Below the pieces are notes generated by a model. The model ran no database searches, had not been told where the DNA came from, and saw only the letters and a list, made by a program, of their open reading frames with translations. A stretch of DNA of 64,000 bases, taken from positions 5,642,001 to 5,706,000 of the forward strand of contig NZ_CP107954.1 of assembly GCF_036067295.1 (NCBI RefSeq), in the 5' to 3' direction. Positions 27,399 through 35,619 of this stretch are shown in pieces (position 1 is the stretch's first letter; each line of letters opens with the position of its first letter). This stretch comes from Kribbella sp. NBC_00382. Its GTDB lineage: Bacteria; Actinomycetota; Actinomycetes; Propionibacteriales; Kribbellaceae. Position numbers and translations under genes: made by a program.

Positions 27399-28624
27399 GC
27401 GCAGAAGACGGCCGTGAGGAGCTTGGGGAGGGCTGTGTAGAAGGCGGTCGGTACGTCGATCGCAGCGTCCCCGGACGTTACGGAGGCGGTCATTGTGCGG
27501 GTGCCGTCTGCGTTGCTGTACATGAGGGCGCCGTAGCCGCCAGGCGGGCTGCCGTTGTGTTGGTAGAAGGTTCCGCCGCACTGGGGGCCTAGGTCCTGGA
27601 TGAAGAGGCCGTAGCCGTAGCCGAGGGTGCCGTAGGGAGTGCGCATCTGGGTCAGTAGTGGCTCAGGCACAAGCTTTCCAGTCATCAGGGCACGGATGAA
27701 GGTCTGCAGGTCGGCAGTGGTTGAGCGCATGTCGCCTGCCCCGGCTAGGAGCGACAGGTTCTGGCGGGTTACGTCGACAACCTTCCAGTCGGCGCCGTCC
27801 TGGTAGCGGTAGTAGCCGTGGGCGTGGGGTCCGGGTAGTTGCGGGCTGTTGCCCGGTACGGCGGTGTCGCGCAGGCCTAGTGGTCGCAGGATGCGGCGCT
27901 GGACCTCACCGGCGTACGAGTGGCCGGTGACCTTCTCGATCAGGAGTAGGGCGACCGTGTAGTTGGTGTTGGAGTAGCTCTGGCCGGTACCAGGCGCAAA
28001 CCGGGCTGGCTTCGACAGCGCGAAGCGGACCAGCTCCTCCGGGCGGTAGCTCCGGTACCGGTTCTCCACCCAGTCCTTGCCGACCGCTGGGATCCCCAGC
28101 ACGGTCGTACCGTTCTCGTAGAGCTCGCCGGTGTAGTTGAACAGGCCGCTGGTGTGCTGCAGGAGCATCCGCACCGTGATCCGCGGGTCGAAGCCGTAGC
28201 GGGGGAGGTAGCGGGCTACCGAGGCGTCCAGGCTGAGCTTGTGCTCGGCGACCAGCTGCAGCACCACGGTCGCGGTGAAGGTCTTCGTCACACTGCCGAC
28301 CCAGAACCGCCCGTCGGTCGGCGGCTTCGCGTCGTCGCCCAGCTTCCGTACGCCGGCACTGCCGACCCAATCGCCACGCTGGTCATGCACCCGCAACTGG
28401 ATCCCACTGAACCCGGCGTCCACGACGGCCTGCAACGCCGCCTGCAGCTCCGGCCGCTCCGTACCGGCTCCAGGAGCCCCCAGGACCGCAGACGAGCCTG
28501 TATCGCCCCCAGGCGCGCCTGTACGGGCCGCTGCCGCCCCTGGAGCGCCCAACCCGGCCAGGAGCCCAACAGCCAGCCCAGCCGCCGCTATCCGCCGTAA
28601 GAACCTGCTCTGTGATCTCTTCAT
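27395..28624 (-). CDS. Secreted serine hydrolase (DD-peptidase/beta-lactamase fold)
   Basis: This 409-residue protein has a signal peptide (MKRSQSRFLRRIAAAG..., Ala-rich cleavage area about residue 30), then VGSVTKTFT (SxxK), YSNTNYT (YxN) and HNGSPPGGYG. It resembles D-Ala-D-Ala carboxypeptidases and related esterases and should act outside the membrane. ATG 28624 is the first Met before a proper signal peptide. It is a paralogue of the cytosolic enzyme at 9263-10246, sharing long blocks such as PHAHGY. Confidence 0.9.
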   Translation of the reverse strand: MKRSQSRFLRRIAAAGLAVGLLAGLGAPGAAAARTGAPGGDTGSSAVLGAPGAGTERPELQAALQAVVDAGFSGIQLRVHDQRGDWVGSAGVRKLGDDAKPPTDGRFWVGSVTKTFTATVVLQLVAEHKLSLDASVARYLPRYGFDPRITVRMLLQHTSGLFNYTGELYENGTTVLGIPAVGKDWVENRYRSYRPEELVRFALSKPARFAPGTGQSYSNTNYTVALLLIEKVTGHSYAGEVQRRILRPLGLRDTAVPGNSPQLPGPHAHGYYRYQDGADWKVVDVTRQNLSLLAGAGDMRSTTADLQTFIRALMTGKLVPEPLLTQMRTPYGTLGYGYGLFIQDLGPQCGGTFYQHNGSPPGGYGALMYSNADGTRTMTASVTSGDAAIDVPTAFYTALPKLLTAVFCA

Positions 28625-28678
28625 GCCGCCAACGATCACGAACCGCCCTGACACCGCCCCGCCACCGCCCTGACACAC

Positions 28679-28710
28679 AGAAAAGCCCCGGCCGGAGCCG
28701 GGGCTTTTCT
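28679..28710 (-). terminator. Intrinsic terminator for the qcr operon
   Basis: A perfect 14-bp stem (28679-28692 and 28697-28710) with AGAAAAGCCCCGGC and its complement surrounds a 4-nt loop, 16 bp beyond the qcrB stop. The A/T-rich outer ends allow it to work on the reverse transcript. Confidence 0.8.
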
Positions 28711-28725
28711 GAGCGAAGCTGCTGA

Positions 28726-30408
28726 TCAGTGGCGCGTGACCTCGTGTGCGGTGCCCTCGTCGAGCTCCACCGTGCCGGTGGCGCCCTCTACCGCCTCGTG
28801 CTCGTCGTGGTGACCGTGCGCGTGGGCTTCCGCGATCTCGGCGGCCGTCGGCTTCTGGACCGCGTCGGCGAAGTAGAACTTCGACAACCGGGCCCGGACC
28901 TTGTTGAGCGCCCGCTTCGGAGCCCGTACGCCGTTGTCGTCCGTCTCCGGGCCGATGTCCAGCGGGAGCAGCCGGTCGCGGGCCGTCAGCTCGTACGCCT
29001 CGTAGTTCGAGATCGGGGTGTGCTTCTCGTAGTACTCGCCCTCGGGGGTCCGGACGATGATGCCGGACTCGAGGCCGTGCAGGATCCGATCGGTGTCGGA
29101 GCGCTGCAGCGAGATCGCGATCCGCCGGGTGGCCCAGAACGCGAGCACCGGGCCGAGGAAGACCGCGAACCGCAGGAACCAGGTCACGTTGTTCAGCGAG
29201 ACCCCGAAGTGGGTGGCGATCAGGTCGTTGCCACCGCCGATCCAGAGCAGGCCGTAGAACGTGATGAACGCGGCGCCGATCCCGGTCCGGGTCGGCATGT
29301 TGCGCGGCCGGTCCAGCAGGTGGTGTTCGCGCTTGTCGCCGGTGATCCAGCCTTCGATGAACGGATACAGGGCGACCAGGGTCACGAACGCCGGCGGGAT
29401 GATCAGCGCCGGTATCAGCAGGTTCCAGCTGAGCGTGACTCCCCAGAAATGGCTCTCGAACCCCGGCATCAGCCGCACGGAGCCCTCCAGCCAGCCCATG
29501 TACCAGTCGGGCTGGGAGCCTGCGGTCACCTCGGCCGGGTTGTACGGGCCGTACAGCCAGACCGGGTTGATCTGCAGCAGCGCGCCCATCAGGGCGGTGA
29601 TGCCGAAGACGACGAAGAAGAAGCCGCCGGCCTTGGCCATGTAGACCGGCATCAGCGGGTAGCCGACGACGTTCTTCTCGGTCCGGCCGGGACCCGGGTA
29701 CTGCGTGTGCTTGTGGTAAACGACCAGGAACAGGTGGGCCGTCACCAGAGCCAGGATCAGGCCCGGGATCAGCAGCACGTGCACGGTGAAGAACCGGGAG
29801 ACGAACTCGTCGCCGGGGAACTCGCCGCCGAAGATGAAGAAGGTCAGGTACGAGCCGACGATCGGTGACGCCTGGATCATGCCCTGGGTGATCCGCAGAC
29901 CGGTACCGGAGAGCAGGTCGTCCGGCAGGCCGTACCCGATGAAGCCCTCGATGATGCCCAGGAACAGCATCCCGAAGCCGATCACCCAGTTGAGCTCGCG
30001 CGGCTTGCGGAACGCGCCGGTGAAGAAGATGCGGAGCAGGTGGACCATCATCGAGGCGACGAACAGCACGGCCGCCCAGTGGTGGATCTGCCGCATCAGC
30101 AGACCGCCGCGGATGTCGAACGAGATGTCCAGGGTGGAGGCGTAGGCCTCCGACATGTGCAGGCCCTTGAGCAGGCTGTACGAGCCCTGGTACGTGACGT
30201 CGGCCATCGACGGCTTGAACCAGAAGGTCAGGAAGACACCGGTCAGCAGCAGGATGATGAAGCTGTAGAGCGCGATCTCACCGAGCATGAAGGACCAGTG
30301 GTCGGGGAAGACCTTGCGCAGGTTCTTCTTCCCGATCTTCCCGATACCCAGCCGGTCGTCGACCCATTTGACCGGTGCCGGAAAGTCTTTGTCAGACACG
30401 GTTGTCAC
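28726..30408 (-). CDS. qcrB: Cytochrome bc1 complex cytochrome b subunit
   Basis: The 560-residue subunit has eight or more membrane helices, heme-ligating His pairs (RQIHHWAAV and HLF/ VHVLLIPG segments) and the Qo-site PDWYMGW motif (the actinobacterial form of PEWY). A polar His-rich C-terminal extension (AHAHGHHDEHE) follows. It oxidises menaquinol in the bc1-aa3 supercomplex. GTG 30408 overlaps the qcrA stop (GTGA); a second GTG at 30399 is possible. Confidence 0.97.
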   Translation of the reverse strand: MTTVSDKDFPAPVKWVDDRLGIGKIGKKNLRKVFPDHWSFMLGEIALYSFIILLLTGVFLTFWFKPSMADVTYQGSYSLLKGLHMSEAYASTLDISFDIRGGLLMRQIHHWAAVLFVASMMVHLLRIFFTGAFRKPRELNWVIGFGMLFLGIIEGFIGYGLPDDLLSGTGLRITQGMIQASPIVGSYLTFFIFGGEFPGDEFVSRFFTVHVLLIPGLILALVTAHLFLVVYHKHTQYPGPGRTEKNVVGYPLMPVYMAKAGGFFFVVFGITALMGALLQINPVWLYGPYNPAEVTAGSQPDWYMGWLEGSVRLMPGFESHFWGVTLSWNLLIPALIIPPAFVTLVALYPFIEGWITGDKREHHLLDRPRNMPTRTGIGAAFITFYGLLWIGGGNDLIATHFGVSLNNVTWFLRFAVFLGPVLAFWATRRIAISLQRSDTDRILHGLESGIIVRTPEGEYYEKHTPISNYEAYELTARDRLLPLDIGPETDDNGVRAPKRALNKVRARLSKFYFADAVQKPTAAEIAEAHAHGHHDEHEAVEGATGTVELDEGTAHEVTRH

Positions 30409-31460
30409 CCTCGTTCCCAGAAGCTCGCGCCGACCGGCTCGTTGAAGCCGCTCTGCGCGACAAGGTAGCCCTCTGCATCCACGGCCAATGGTAGCTGCGG
30501 CAGCGGACGGGCGGCGGGGCCGAAGACGACCTTGGCACCGTCGGCCAGGTCGAACGTCGACTGGTGGCACGGGCAGAGCACGTGGTGCGTGGTCTGCTCG
30601 TACAGGGAGATCGGGCAGCCCACGTGGGTGCAGATCTTCGAGTAGCACAGGATGCCGTCGATGCCCCAGTTCTCCCGGCCGGCCGGCGTCCGGATCTCCT
30701 CCGGCTTGATCCGGACCACGATCACGGCGGCCTTGGCCTTCTCGTTCTGGTAATTGACCGCGCTCTCCTCCTCGATCGGGGCGAGGTTGGCCGGTGCCGC
30801 GTTGACCAGCTGGCCGACGATCAGGTCGGAGGGCTTGATCGGGCGGAGCGTGACGTCGTTCACGACCCGGATGCCCTTGGCCCAGATGGTCGTGTAGAGG
30901 CTGCGGCCCGGCAGCGGGCCGAGGTCGCGCAGGAACACGATGGCCGGCAGCCCGAGCAGGCCCATCGAGGCGATCAGCGACCGGCGGATCAGCTTCCGGC
31001 GGGTGAAGCCCGACTCGGCGGCGCCGACCTGGAAGGCCTCCATGATCTCGGTCTTCTGCTGCGGCGTGGAGTGCGCGTCGTGCCGGTCCTCGGCGATCTC
31101 GGTGTCGACCATCAGCTTCTTGGCCCACTGGATCGCGCCGGCGCCGACCAGGAACAGTCCCACGCCGAGGCAGAGGCCGAGGGTGAGGTTGTTCGCGTTG
31201 CCCGACAGCGGCCCGAACTGCAGCGTCGCGTCGCGCGGGATCGCGAAGTACGCGACGCAGGAACCCAGGAAGAGCAGTCCGGCCAGGCCGAACATCGTCG
31301 AGACCTGACGCTCGACCCGGTCGGCTGCCTTCGGGTCGATGTCGGTGATGCGCAGTTCGTGCGGCTCGATACCCGGATCCGGGATCGGCTCCGCCAGGAC
31401 GACCTGGCTGTCGTGCCCCTCCCCGCTCACCGCGGGGAGATTGGCCTTCTCGTCGCTCAC
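30405..31460 (-). CDS. qcrA: Cytochrome bc1 complex Rieske iron-sulfur subunit
   Basis: The 351-residue protein has three N-terminal membrane helices, as is usual in actinobacteria, and a C-terminal Rieske domain with CTHVGC and CPCHQS, giving the two Cys and two His ligands of the 2Fe-2S cluster. A twin-arginine-like TRRKLIRRSL precedes the third helix and fits Tat-assisted insertion. GTG 31460 overlaps qcrC (GTGA). It passes electrons from menaquinol to the diheme cytochrome. Confidence 0.97.
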   Translation of the reverse strand: MSDEKANLPAVSGEGHDSQVVLAEPIPDPGIEPHELRITDIDPKAADRVERQVSTMFGLAGLLFLGSCVAYFAIPRDATLQFGPLSGNANNLTLGLCLGVGLFLVGAGAIQWAKKLMVDTEIAEDRHDAHSTPQQKTEIMEAFQVGAAESGFTRRKLIRRSLIASMGLLGLPAIVFLRDLGPLPGRSLYTTIWAKGIRVVNDVTLRPIKPSDLIVGQLVNAAPANLAPIEEESAVNYQNEKAKAAVIVVRIKPEEIRTPAGRENWGIDGILCYSKICTHVGCPISLYEQTTHHVLCPCHQSTFDLADGAKVVFGPAARPLPQLPLAVDAEGYLVAQSGFNEPVGASFWERG

Positions 31461-32323
31461 TCTGCCTTCACTCCCTTGGCCTTGACGCCCTTGGCGCCGA
31501 TCCAGACCGCCACGCCGACCAGCAGGCCGATACCGACCAGCCAGCCCCACAGACCCTCGGAGACCGGGCCGAGCCGGCCGAGACCGAAGCCACCCGGGTC
31601 CTTCTGCTCCTGCAGTGCCTTCAGATACGCGATCACGTCACGCTTGTCGTCCGGCTGCAGGACCTGGTCGGAGAAGACCGGCATCTGCTGCGGGCCGGTG
31701 AGCATGGCCTCGTAGATGTGCTTGGGGTCGACGTTCATCAGCGACGGGGCGTAGCGGCCGTTCGGCAGCGCGCCACCCTTGCCGGCGAAGTTGTGGCACG
31801 CCGTGCAGTTGGTCCGGAACAGCTCGCCACCGCGGGTGACCTGCTCGTCGGTGACCTTGCTGATGTCGTACGAGTCCTCGGCCGGTACCGCGGGGCCGGG
31901 GGCGAGGCTGGCGACGTACGCCGCGAGCGCCTCGATCTCGGCCGGGGTGTACGCCGGGGTCTTGCGCGGGATCTGCGCGCCGGGCTGCATCGCGGGCATC
32001 CGGCCGGTACCGACCTGGAAGTCGACCGCGGCGGCGCCGACACCGATCAGCGACGGGCCGGCGAACTTGCCCTCGCCGTTGCCACCGCCTTCGGCGTTCA
32101 GTCCGTGGCAGCTCGCACAGCCGACCGCGAAGAGCTTCTTGCCCTCTTCGATCTGCTGGGTCTGGGCCGAGGTGTCCGCCGTCGCGTTGTCAGGGGCGAA
32201 CGCGGCGTACGCGGAGCCCACCGCCAGGAGGCCGAACAGGAGCACGACGAGGCCGGCTGACCGGTGCCGTCGTCGCGCGGAGAGGAAGCGCGCCGGTGAC
32301 AAGGAAAGTCTCTTCTCACTCAT
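31457..32323 (-). CDS. qcrC: Cytochrome bc1 complex diheme cytochrome c subunit
   Basis: This 288-residue protein has an N-terminal membrane anchor, two c-type heme motifs (CASCH and CTACH) and a C-terminal helix (WLVGIGLLVGVAVW). Two hemes on one chain replace the mobile cytochrome c and wire bc1 directly to the aa3 oxidase. Its ATG overlaps the ctaE stop (ATGA). Confidence 0.97.
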   Translation of the reverse strand: MSEKRLSLSPARFLSARRRHRSAGLVVLLFGLLAVGSAYAAFAPDNATADTSAQTQQIEEGKKLFAVGCASCHGLNAEGGGNGEGKFAGPSLIGVGAAAVDFQVGTGRMPAMQPGAQIPRKTPAYTPAEIEALAAYVASLAPGPAVPAEDSYDISKVTDEQVTRGGELFRTNCTACHNFAGKGGALPNGRYAPSLMNVDPKHIYEAMLTGPQQMPVFSDQVLQPDDKRDVIAYLKALQEQKDPGGFGLGRLGPVSEGLWGWLVGIGLLVGVAVWIGAKGVKAKGVKAE

Positions 32324-32982
32324 TTGAGCAGGTAGATGGTCGCGAACAGGGCGATCCAGACCACATCGACGAAGTGCCAGTAGTACGACACGACGATCGC
32401 GGAGACGGCCTGTTCGTGGGTGAACTTACGAGCCATGTACGTCCTGGCGAGGACGAACACGAAAGCGATGAGACCGCCGGTCACGTGCAGACCGTGGAAA
32501 CCGGTGGTCAGGTAGAAGACCGATCCGTACGCCGACGACGAGATCGTCACGCCCTCGTGGACCAGGGTCGCGTACTCCGTGACCTGGCCGGCGATGAAGA
32601 CCGCGCCCATCAGGTACGTGAGGATGAACCACTCGCGCATGCCCCAGGAGCGGACGTTGCCGACCGAGCCGCTCCGGCCGACCTTGCCGTGCTCGGCGGC
32701 GAAGACGCCCAGCTGGCAGGTCACCGAGGACAGCACCAGGATCGTCGTGTTCACGGCCGCGAACGGGACGTTGAGCATCTCGGTGGAGACGTCCCACAGC
32801 GATGCCACCCCCTCGGTCGCCGCGGCGGTCGTCACCGACCGGATCGTGAAGTACGCCGCGAACAGGGCGGCGAAGAACATCAGTTCGCTCGAGAGCCAGA
32901 CGATCGTGCCGACACTGACCATGCTGGGACGGTCGTGGTGTCCGTGTTCACGAGACGCTGGGAGCGCGGTTGCAGTGGCCAC
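32320..32982 (-). CDS. ctaE: Cytochrome c oxidase subunit III
   Basis: The 220-residue subunit has five to seven helices and the family blocks SELMFFAALFAAYF, TGFHGLHV and YWHFVDVVW. It is the first gene of the ctaE-qcrC-qcrA-qcrB operon. GTG 32982 has no ribosome binding site but a CATAAT -10 box 6 nt upstream, so it is probably translated from a leaderless transcript. Confidence 0.96.
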   Translation of the reverse strand: MATATALPASREHGHHDRPSMVSVGTIVWLSSELMFFAALFAAYFTIRSVTTAAATEGVASLWDVSTEMLNVPFAAVNTTILVLSSVTCQLGVFAAEHGKVGRSGSVGNVRSWGMREWFILTYLMGAVFIAGQVTEYATLVHEGVTISSSAYGSVFYLTTGFHGLHVTGGLIAFVFVLARTYMARKFTHEQAVSAIVVSYYWHFVDVVWIALFATIYLLK

Positions 32983-32988
32983 GGCGTC

Positions 32989-32994
32989 ATTATG
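32989..32994 (-). promoter_or_regulatory. -10 box (CATAAT) of the ctaE-qcrCAB operon
   Basis: CATAAT on the reverse strand ends 6 nt before the ctaE GTG. The position implies transcription starting at the start codon. No convincing -35 was seen. Confidence 0.45.
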
Positions 32995-33052
32995 TCGGTC
33001 CAGGTATCTGACAGCACGCCCACCCCCATGCATGTCGCCGACTTCCTGTTTC

Positions 33053-33058
33053 TACTGT
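33053..33058 (+). promoter_or_regulatory. -10 box (TACTGT) of ctaG
   Basis: TACTGT fits TAnnnT and lies 6 nt before the ctaG GTG at 33065, implying a leaderless message. It is back to back with the ctaE promoter about 60 bp away. Confidence 0.5.
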
Positions 33059-33064
33059 TGACAG

Positions 33065-33982
33065 GTGCTTCCCCTCCATGCCGGACCAGGCGACCAGATC
33101 GAGCCGTTCACCGCGGTCCGGCTGCTGACCGCCTGGACCTTCGAGCCGGTGCTACTCAGCGTGATCGTGGTCGTCGGCGCCCTGTACCTGTACGGCGTCC
33201 ACCGGCTCAAGGCCCGCGGCGACAAGTGGTCGAAGGGCCGGACTTTCTCCTTCGTCGGCCTGGGGCTGGGCAGCGCGGTGATCGCCACCCAGTCGGCGCT
33301 GGGCACGTACGACACGGTGCTGATCAGCGTGCACATGGCTCAGCACATGATCCTGTCGATGCTCACCCCGCTGGCGATGGCGCTCGGCGCGCCGGTGACG
33401 CTTGCCCTGCGCACCCTTCCGCAGCGGCCCCGCGGATGGTTGCTCTCCGTATTGCATTCGCATGTCGCGAAGGTGCTCTGTTTCCCCCTGGTGGGCTTCG
33501 TCCTGTTCGTGCTGAGCCCGTGGGCGCTCTACTTCAGCGGCTGGTACGACGCGACGCTGCGGTCGACCGGCCTGCACGACCTGCTGCACGTCCACTTCAT
33601 CGTTGTCGGTTCGTTGTTCTTCTGGCCGCTGCTCGGGCTGGATCCGGTGCCCGGCCGGGTGATCTACCCGTTCCGGCTGCTGCTGACCTTCCTGACGCTG
33701 CCGTTCCATGCGTTCCTGGGGATCACGATCATGTCCGCGAACCGACTGATCGCGGAGGACTGGTACACGAGCTTCGGCCGCTCCTGGCCGCCATCGCCGC
33801 TGCGCGACCAGTACATCGCCGGCGGGCTGCTGTGGGGTTCCGGCGACATCGTCGGGCTGGTCTTCTTCGGGGTGCTCTTCGTCCAATGGGTGCGCCAGTC
33901 CCAGCGTGAGGCCAAGCGTGAGGACCGCCGGCTCGACCGGTTGGAGGAACAGGCGCGCAGAGCCGGCCAGCCTCCCCGGTAG
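33065..33982 (+). CDS. ctaG: Cytochrome c oxidase assembly protein (CtaG/Caa3 family)
   Basis: The 305-residue membrane protein has seven helices and the family residues HMAQHMIL, HDLLHVHF and YASFGRSWxPSPLRDQ-type segments (here YTSFGRSWPPSPLRDQ), typical of caa3 assembly factor CtaG. It is thought to help insert copper into the oxidase. It is divergent from ctaE. A charged, Arg/Glu-rich coiled tail follows the last helix. Confidence 0.92.
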   Translation: MLPLHAGPGDQIEPFTAVRLLTAWTFEPVLLSVIVVVGALYLYGVHRLKARGDKWSKGRTFSFVGLGLGSAVIATQSALGTYDTVLISVHMAQHMILSMLTPLAMALGAPVTLALRTLPQRPRGWLLSVLHSHVAKVLCFPLVGFVLFVLSPWALYFSGWYDATLRSTGLHDLLHVHFIVVGSLFFWPLLGLDPVPGRVIYPFRLLLTFLTLPFHAFLGITIMSANRLIAEDWYTSFGRSWPPSPLRDQYIAGGLLWGSGDIVGLVFFGVLFVQWVRQSQREAKREDRRLDRLEEQARRAGQPPR

Positions 33983-34039
33983 CATTCGCGGTGTTCGATA
34001 TGGGTCCGTTGGTAACAGACAACAGCTTGGGATGAATCG

Positions 34040-34456
34040 ATGAGTTCAGAGCGTCCGCTGAAGGTGCTGGTCTACAGCGACGACCGCACCACCCGGGAGT
34101 CCGTCCGGCTGTCTCTGGGCAAGCGGCCTGCCGCCGATCTGCCCGAGCTCGAGTACTTCGAGTGCGCGACCGAGCCGGCCGTCATCAAGCTGATGGACCA
34201 GGGCGGCATCGACCTGGCCATCCTCGACGGCGAGTCCGTCCCGGCCGGTGGAATGGGGATCGCCCGTCAGCTCAAGGACGAGATCTTCCAGTGCCCGCCG
34301 ATCCTGGTACTGATCGGCCGCCCGCAGGACGCGTGGCTGGCCACCTGGTCGCGTGCGGAGGCAGCTGTCTCGCACCCGATCGACCCGGTCCGGCTGGCCG
34401 AGGCGACCGCGGGGCTCCTCCGCGAGCGGGTCGCCAAGCTGCCCGCGACCACCTGA
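34040..34456 (+). CDS. Stand-alone CheY-like receiver protein, probably degenerate
   Basis: The 138-residue protein is a single receiver domain: acidic pair in VYSDDR and a candidate phosphoacceptor Asp in LAILDGES (about residue 60). The conserved Lys before the last strand appears replaced (VSHPIDP where KP is expected), so phosphorylation switching may be changed. There is no output domain. It lies between ctaG and trpD and ends 10 bp before trpD, so both are probably co-transcribed. Confidence 0.8.
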   Translation: MSSERPLKVLVYSDDRTTRESVRLSLGKRPAADLPELEYFECATEPAVIKLMDQGGIDLAILDGESVPAGGMGIARQLKDEIFQCPPILVLIGRPQDAWLATWSRAEAAVSHPIDPVRLAEATAGLLRERVAKLPATT

Positions 34457-34466
34457 TCCCGGCGCT

Positions 34467-35552
34467 GTGTCCGCCCCGCTGGATACCCCCGCCGGTACTA
34501 CGCCTGGCGGCCGTGCGCTGACCTGGTCGCAGGTGCTCAACCCGTTGCTCCGGCATGAGGACCTCGACGCCTCCGCGACCGCTTGGGCGATGGAGCAGAT
34601 CCTGTCCGGCTCCGCCTCACCCGCCCAGCTGGCCGGGTTCGTGATCGCGCTGCGTTCCAAGGGTGAGACGGTCGCCGAGGTCGAGGGCATGGTCGCCACC
34701 ATGCGCGAGTTCGCTACGCGCATCGACGTACCGGGCCGGACGCTCGATGTCGTCGGTACCGGCGGTGACCAAGCCCACACTGTGAACATCTCCACGATGT
34801 CGGCGATCGTCGCGGCCGGGGCCGGAGCGAAGATCCTCAAGCACGGCAACCGGGCGGCGTCGTCTGCTTGCGGTTCTGCAGATGTGCTGGAGGAGTTGGG
34901 GATTCCGCTTGATCTCACTGCGGCGCAGGTTGAGGCCGTGGGGGAGCGGGCGGGGATCACGTTCTGCTTCGCTCCCGCATTTCACCCGGCGCTGCGGCAT
35001 GCGTCCGTACCGCGTCGTGAGCTCGGGGTGCCGACGACCTTCAACATCCTCGGGCCGCTGGCCAACCCGGGTAACCCGTCGGCGCTGGCCGTCGGCGTGG
35101 GGGACGGGCGTGTCGCAGGGCTGATGGCCGGTGTGCTGGCTCGGCGGGGGATCGATGCGTTGGTGTTCCATGGCGATGACGGGCTCGATGAGCTGACCAC
35201 GCGGACGACGTCGCAGGTGTGGACGGTTGGGCGTGGGGCGGTCGAGGGGCCGGAGACGCTGGATCCGCGGGAGCTGGGGATCGCGCCGGTGCCGATCGAG
35301 GCGTTGCGGGGTGCGGATGCGACGTACAACGCGAAGGTCGCGCGGGCTTTGCTCGATGGCGAGACGGGGCCGGTGCGTGACGTCGTACTGCTGAACGCTG
35401 GGGCGGCATTGGCCGCGCATGAGGGGAGTACCGGGCCGTTGGTGGCGCGGATCCGCTCGGGGATGGACCGGGCGGCCGAGGCGATCGACTCCGGCGAGGC
35501 GAAGAACGTGCTGGACCGCTGGATCGACGCCTGCGTGGCTGTTCGTTCCTAG
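34467..35552 (+). CDS. trpD: Anthranilate phosphoribosyltransferase
   Basis: The 361-residue enzyme transfers phosphoribose from PRPP to anthranilate in tryptophan synthesis. The PRPP-binding motifs VVGTGGDQAHTVNIST and KHGNRAASSACGSADVLE are intact, as are NILGPLANP and the C-terminal DGLDELT block. GTG 34467 gives about 15 extra residues before the family start; other trp genes are not present here. It sits between a receiver gene and a bidirectional terminator. Confidence 0.96.
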   Translation: MSAPLDTPAGTTPGGRALTWSQVLNPLLRHEDLDASATAWAMEQILSGSASPAQLAGFVIALRSKGETVAEVEGMVATMREFATRIDVPGRTLDVVGTGGDQAHTVNISTMSAIVAAGAGAKILKHGNRAASSACGSADVLEELGIPLDLTAAQVEAVGERAGITFCFAPAFHPALRHASVPRRELGVPTTFNILGPLANPGNPSALAVGVGDGRVAGLMAGVLARRGIDALVFHGDDGLDELTTRTTSQVWTVGRGAVEGPETLDPRELGIAPVPIEALRGADATYNAKVARALLDGETGPVRDVVLLNAGAALAAHEGSTGPLVARIRSGMDRAAEAIDSGEAKNVLDRWIDACVAVRS

Positions 35553-35575
35553 CTTTTGCTGGAGAGTTTTTGCTG

Positions 35576-35617
35576 AAGAGCCCGCCGCCCCGCTGTTGCT
35601 GGGGGAGGCGGGCTCTT
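35576..35617. terminator. Bidirectional terminator between trpD and the convergent gene
   Basis: AAGAGCCCGCC (35576-35586) pairs perfectly with 35607-35617 over 11 bp with a 20-nt loop. A-rich and T-rich ends on both sides allow termination of trpD and of the reverse-strand gene that stops 3 bp away. Confidence 0.75.
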
Positions 35618-35619
35618 TG

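Noticed and set aside
34457..34467. Trp attenuator before trpD
   Set aside because: Only 10 bp separate the receiver gene and trpD; there is no leader with Trp codons or hairpin.
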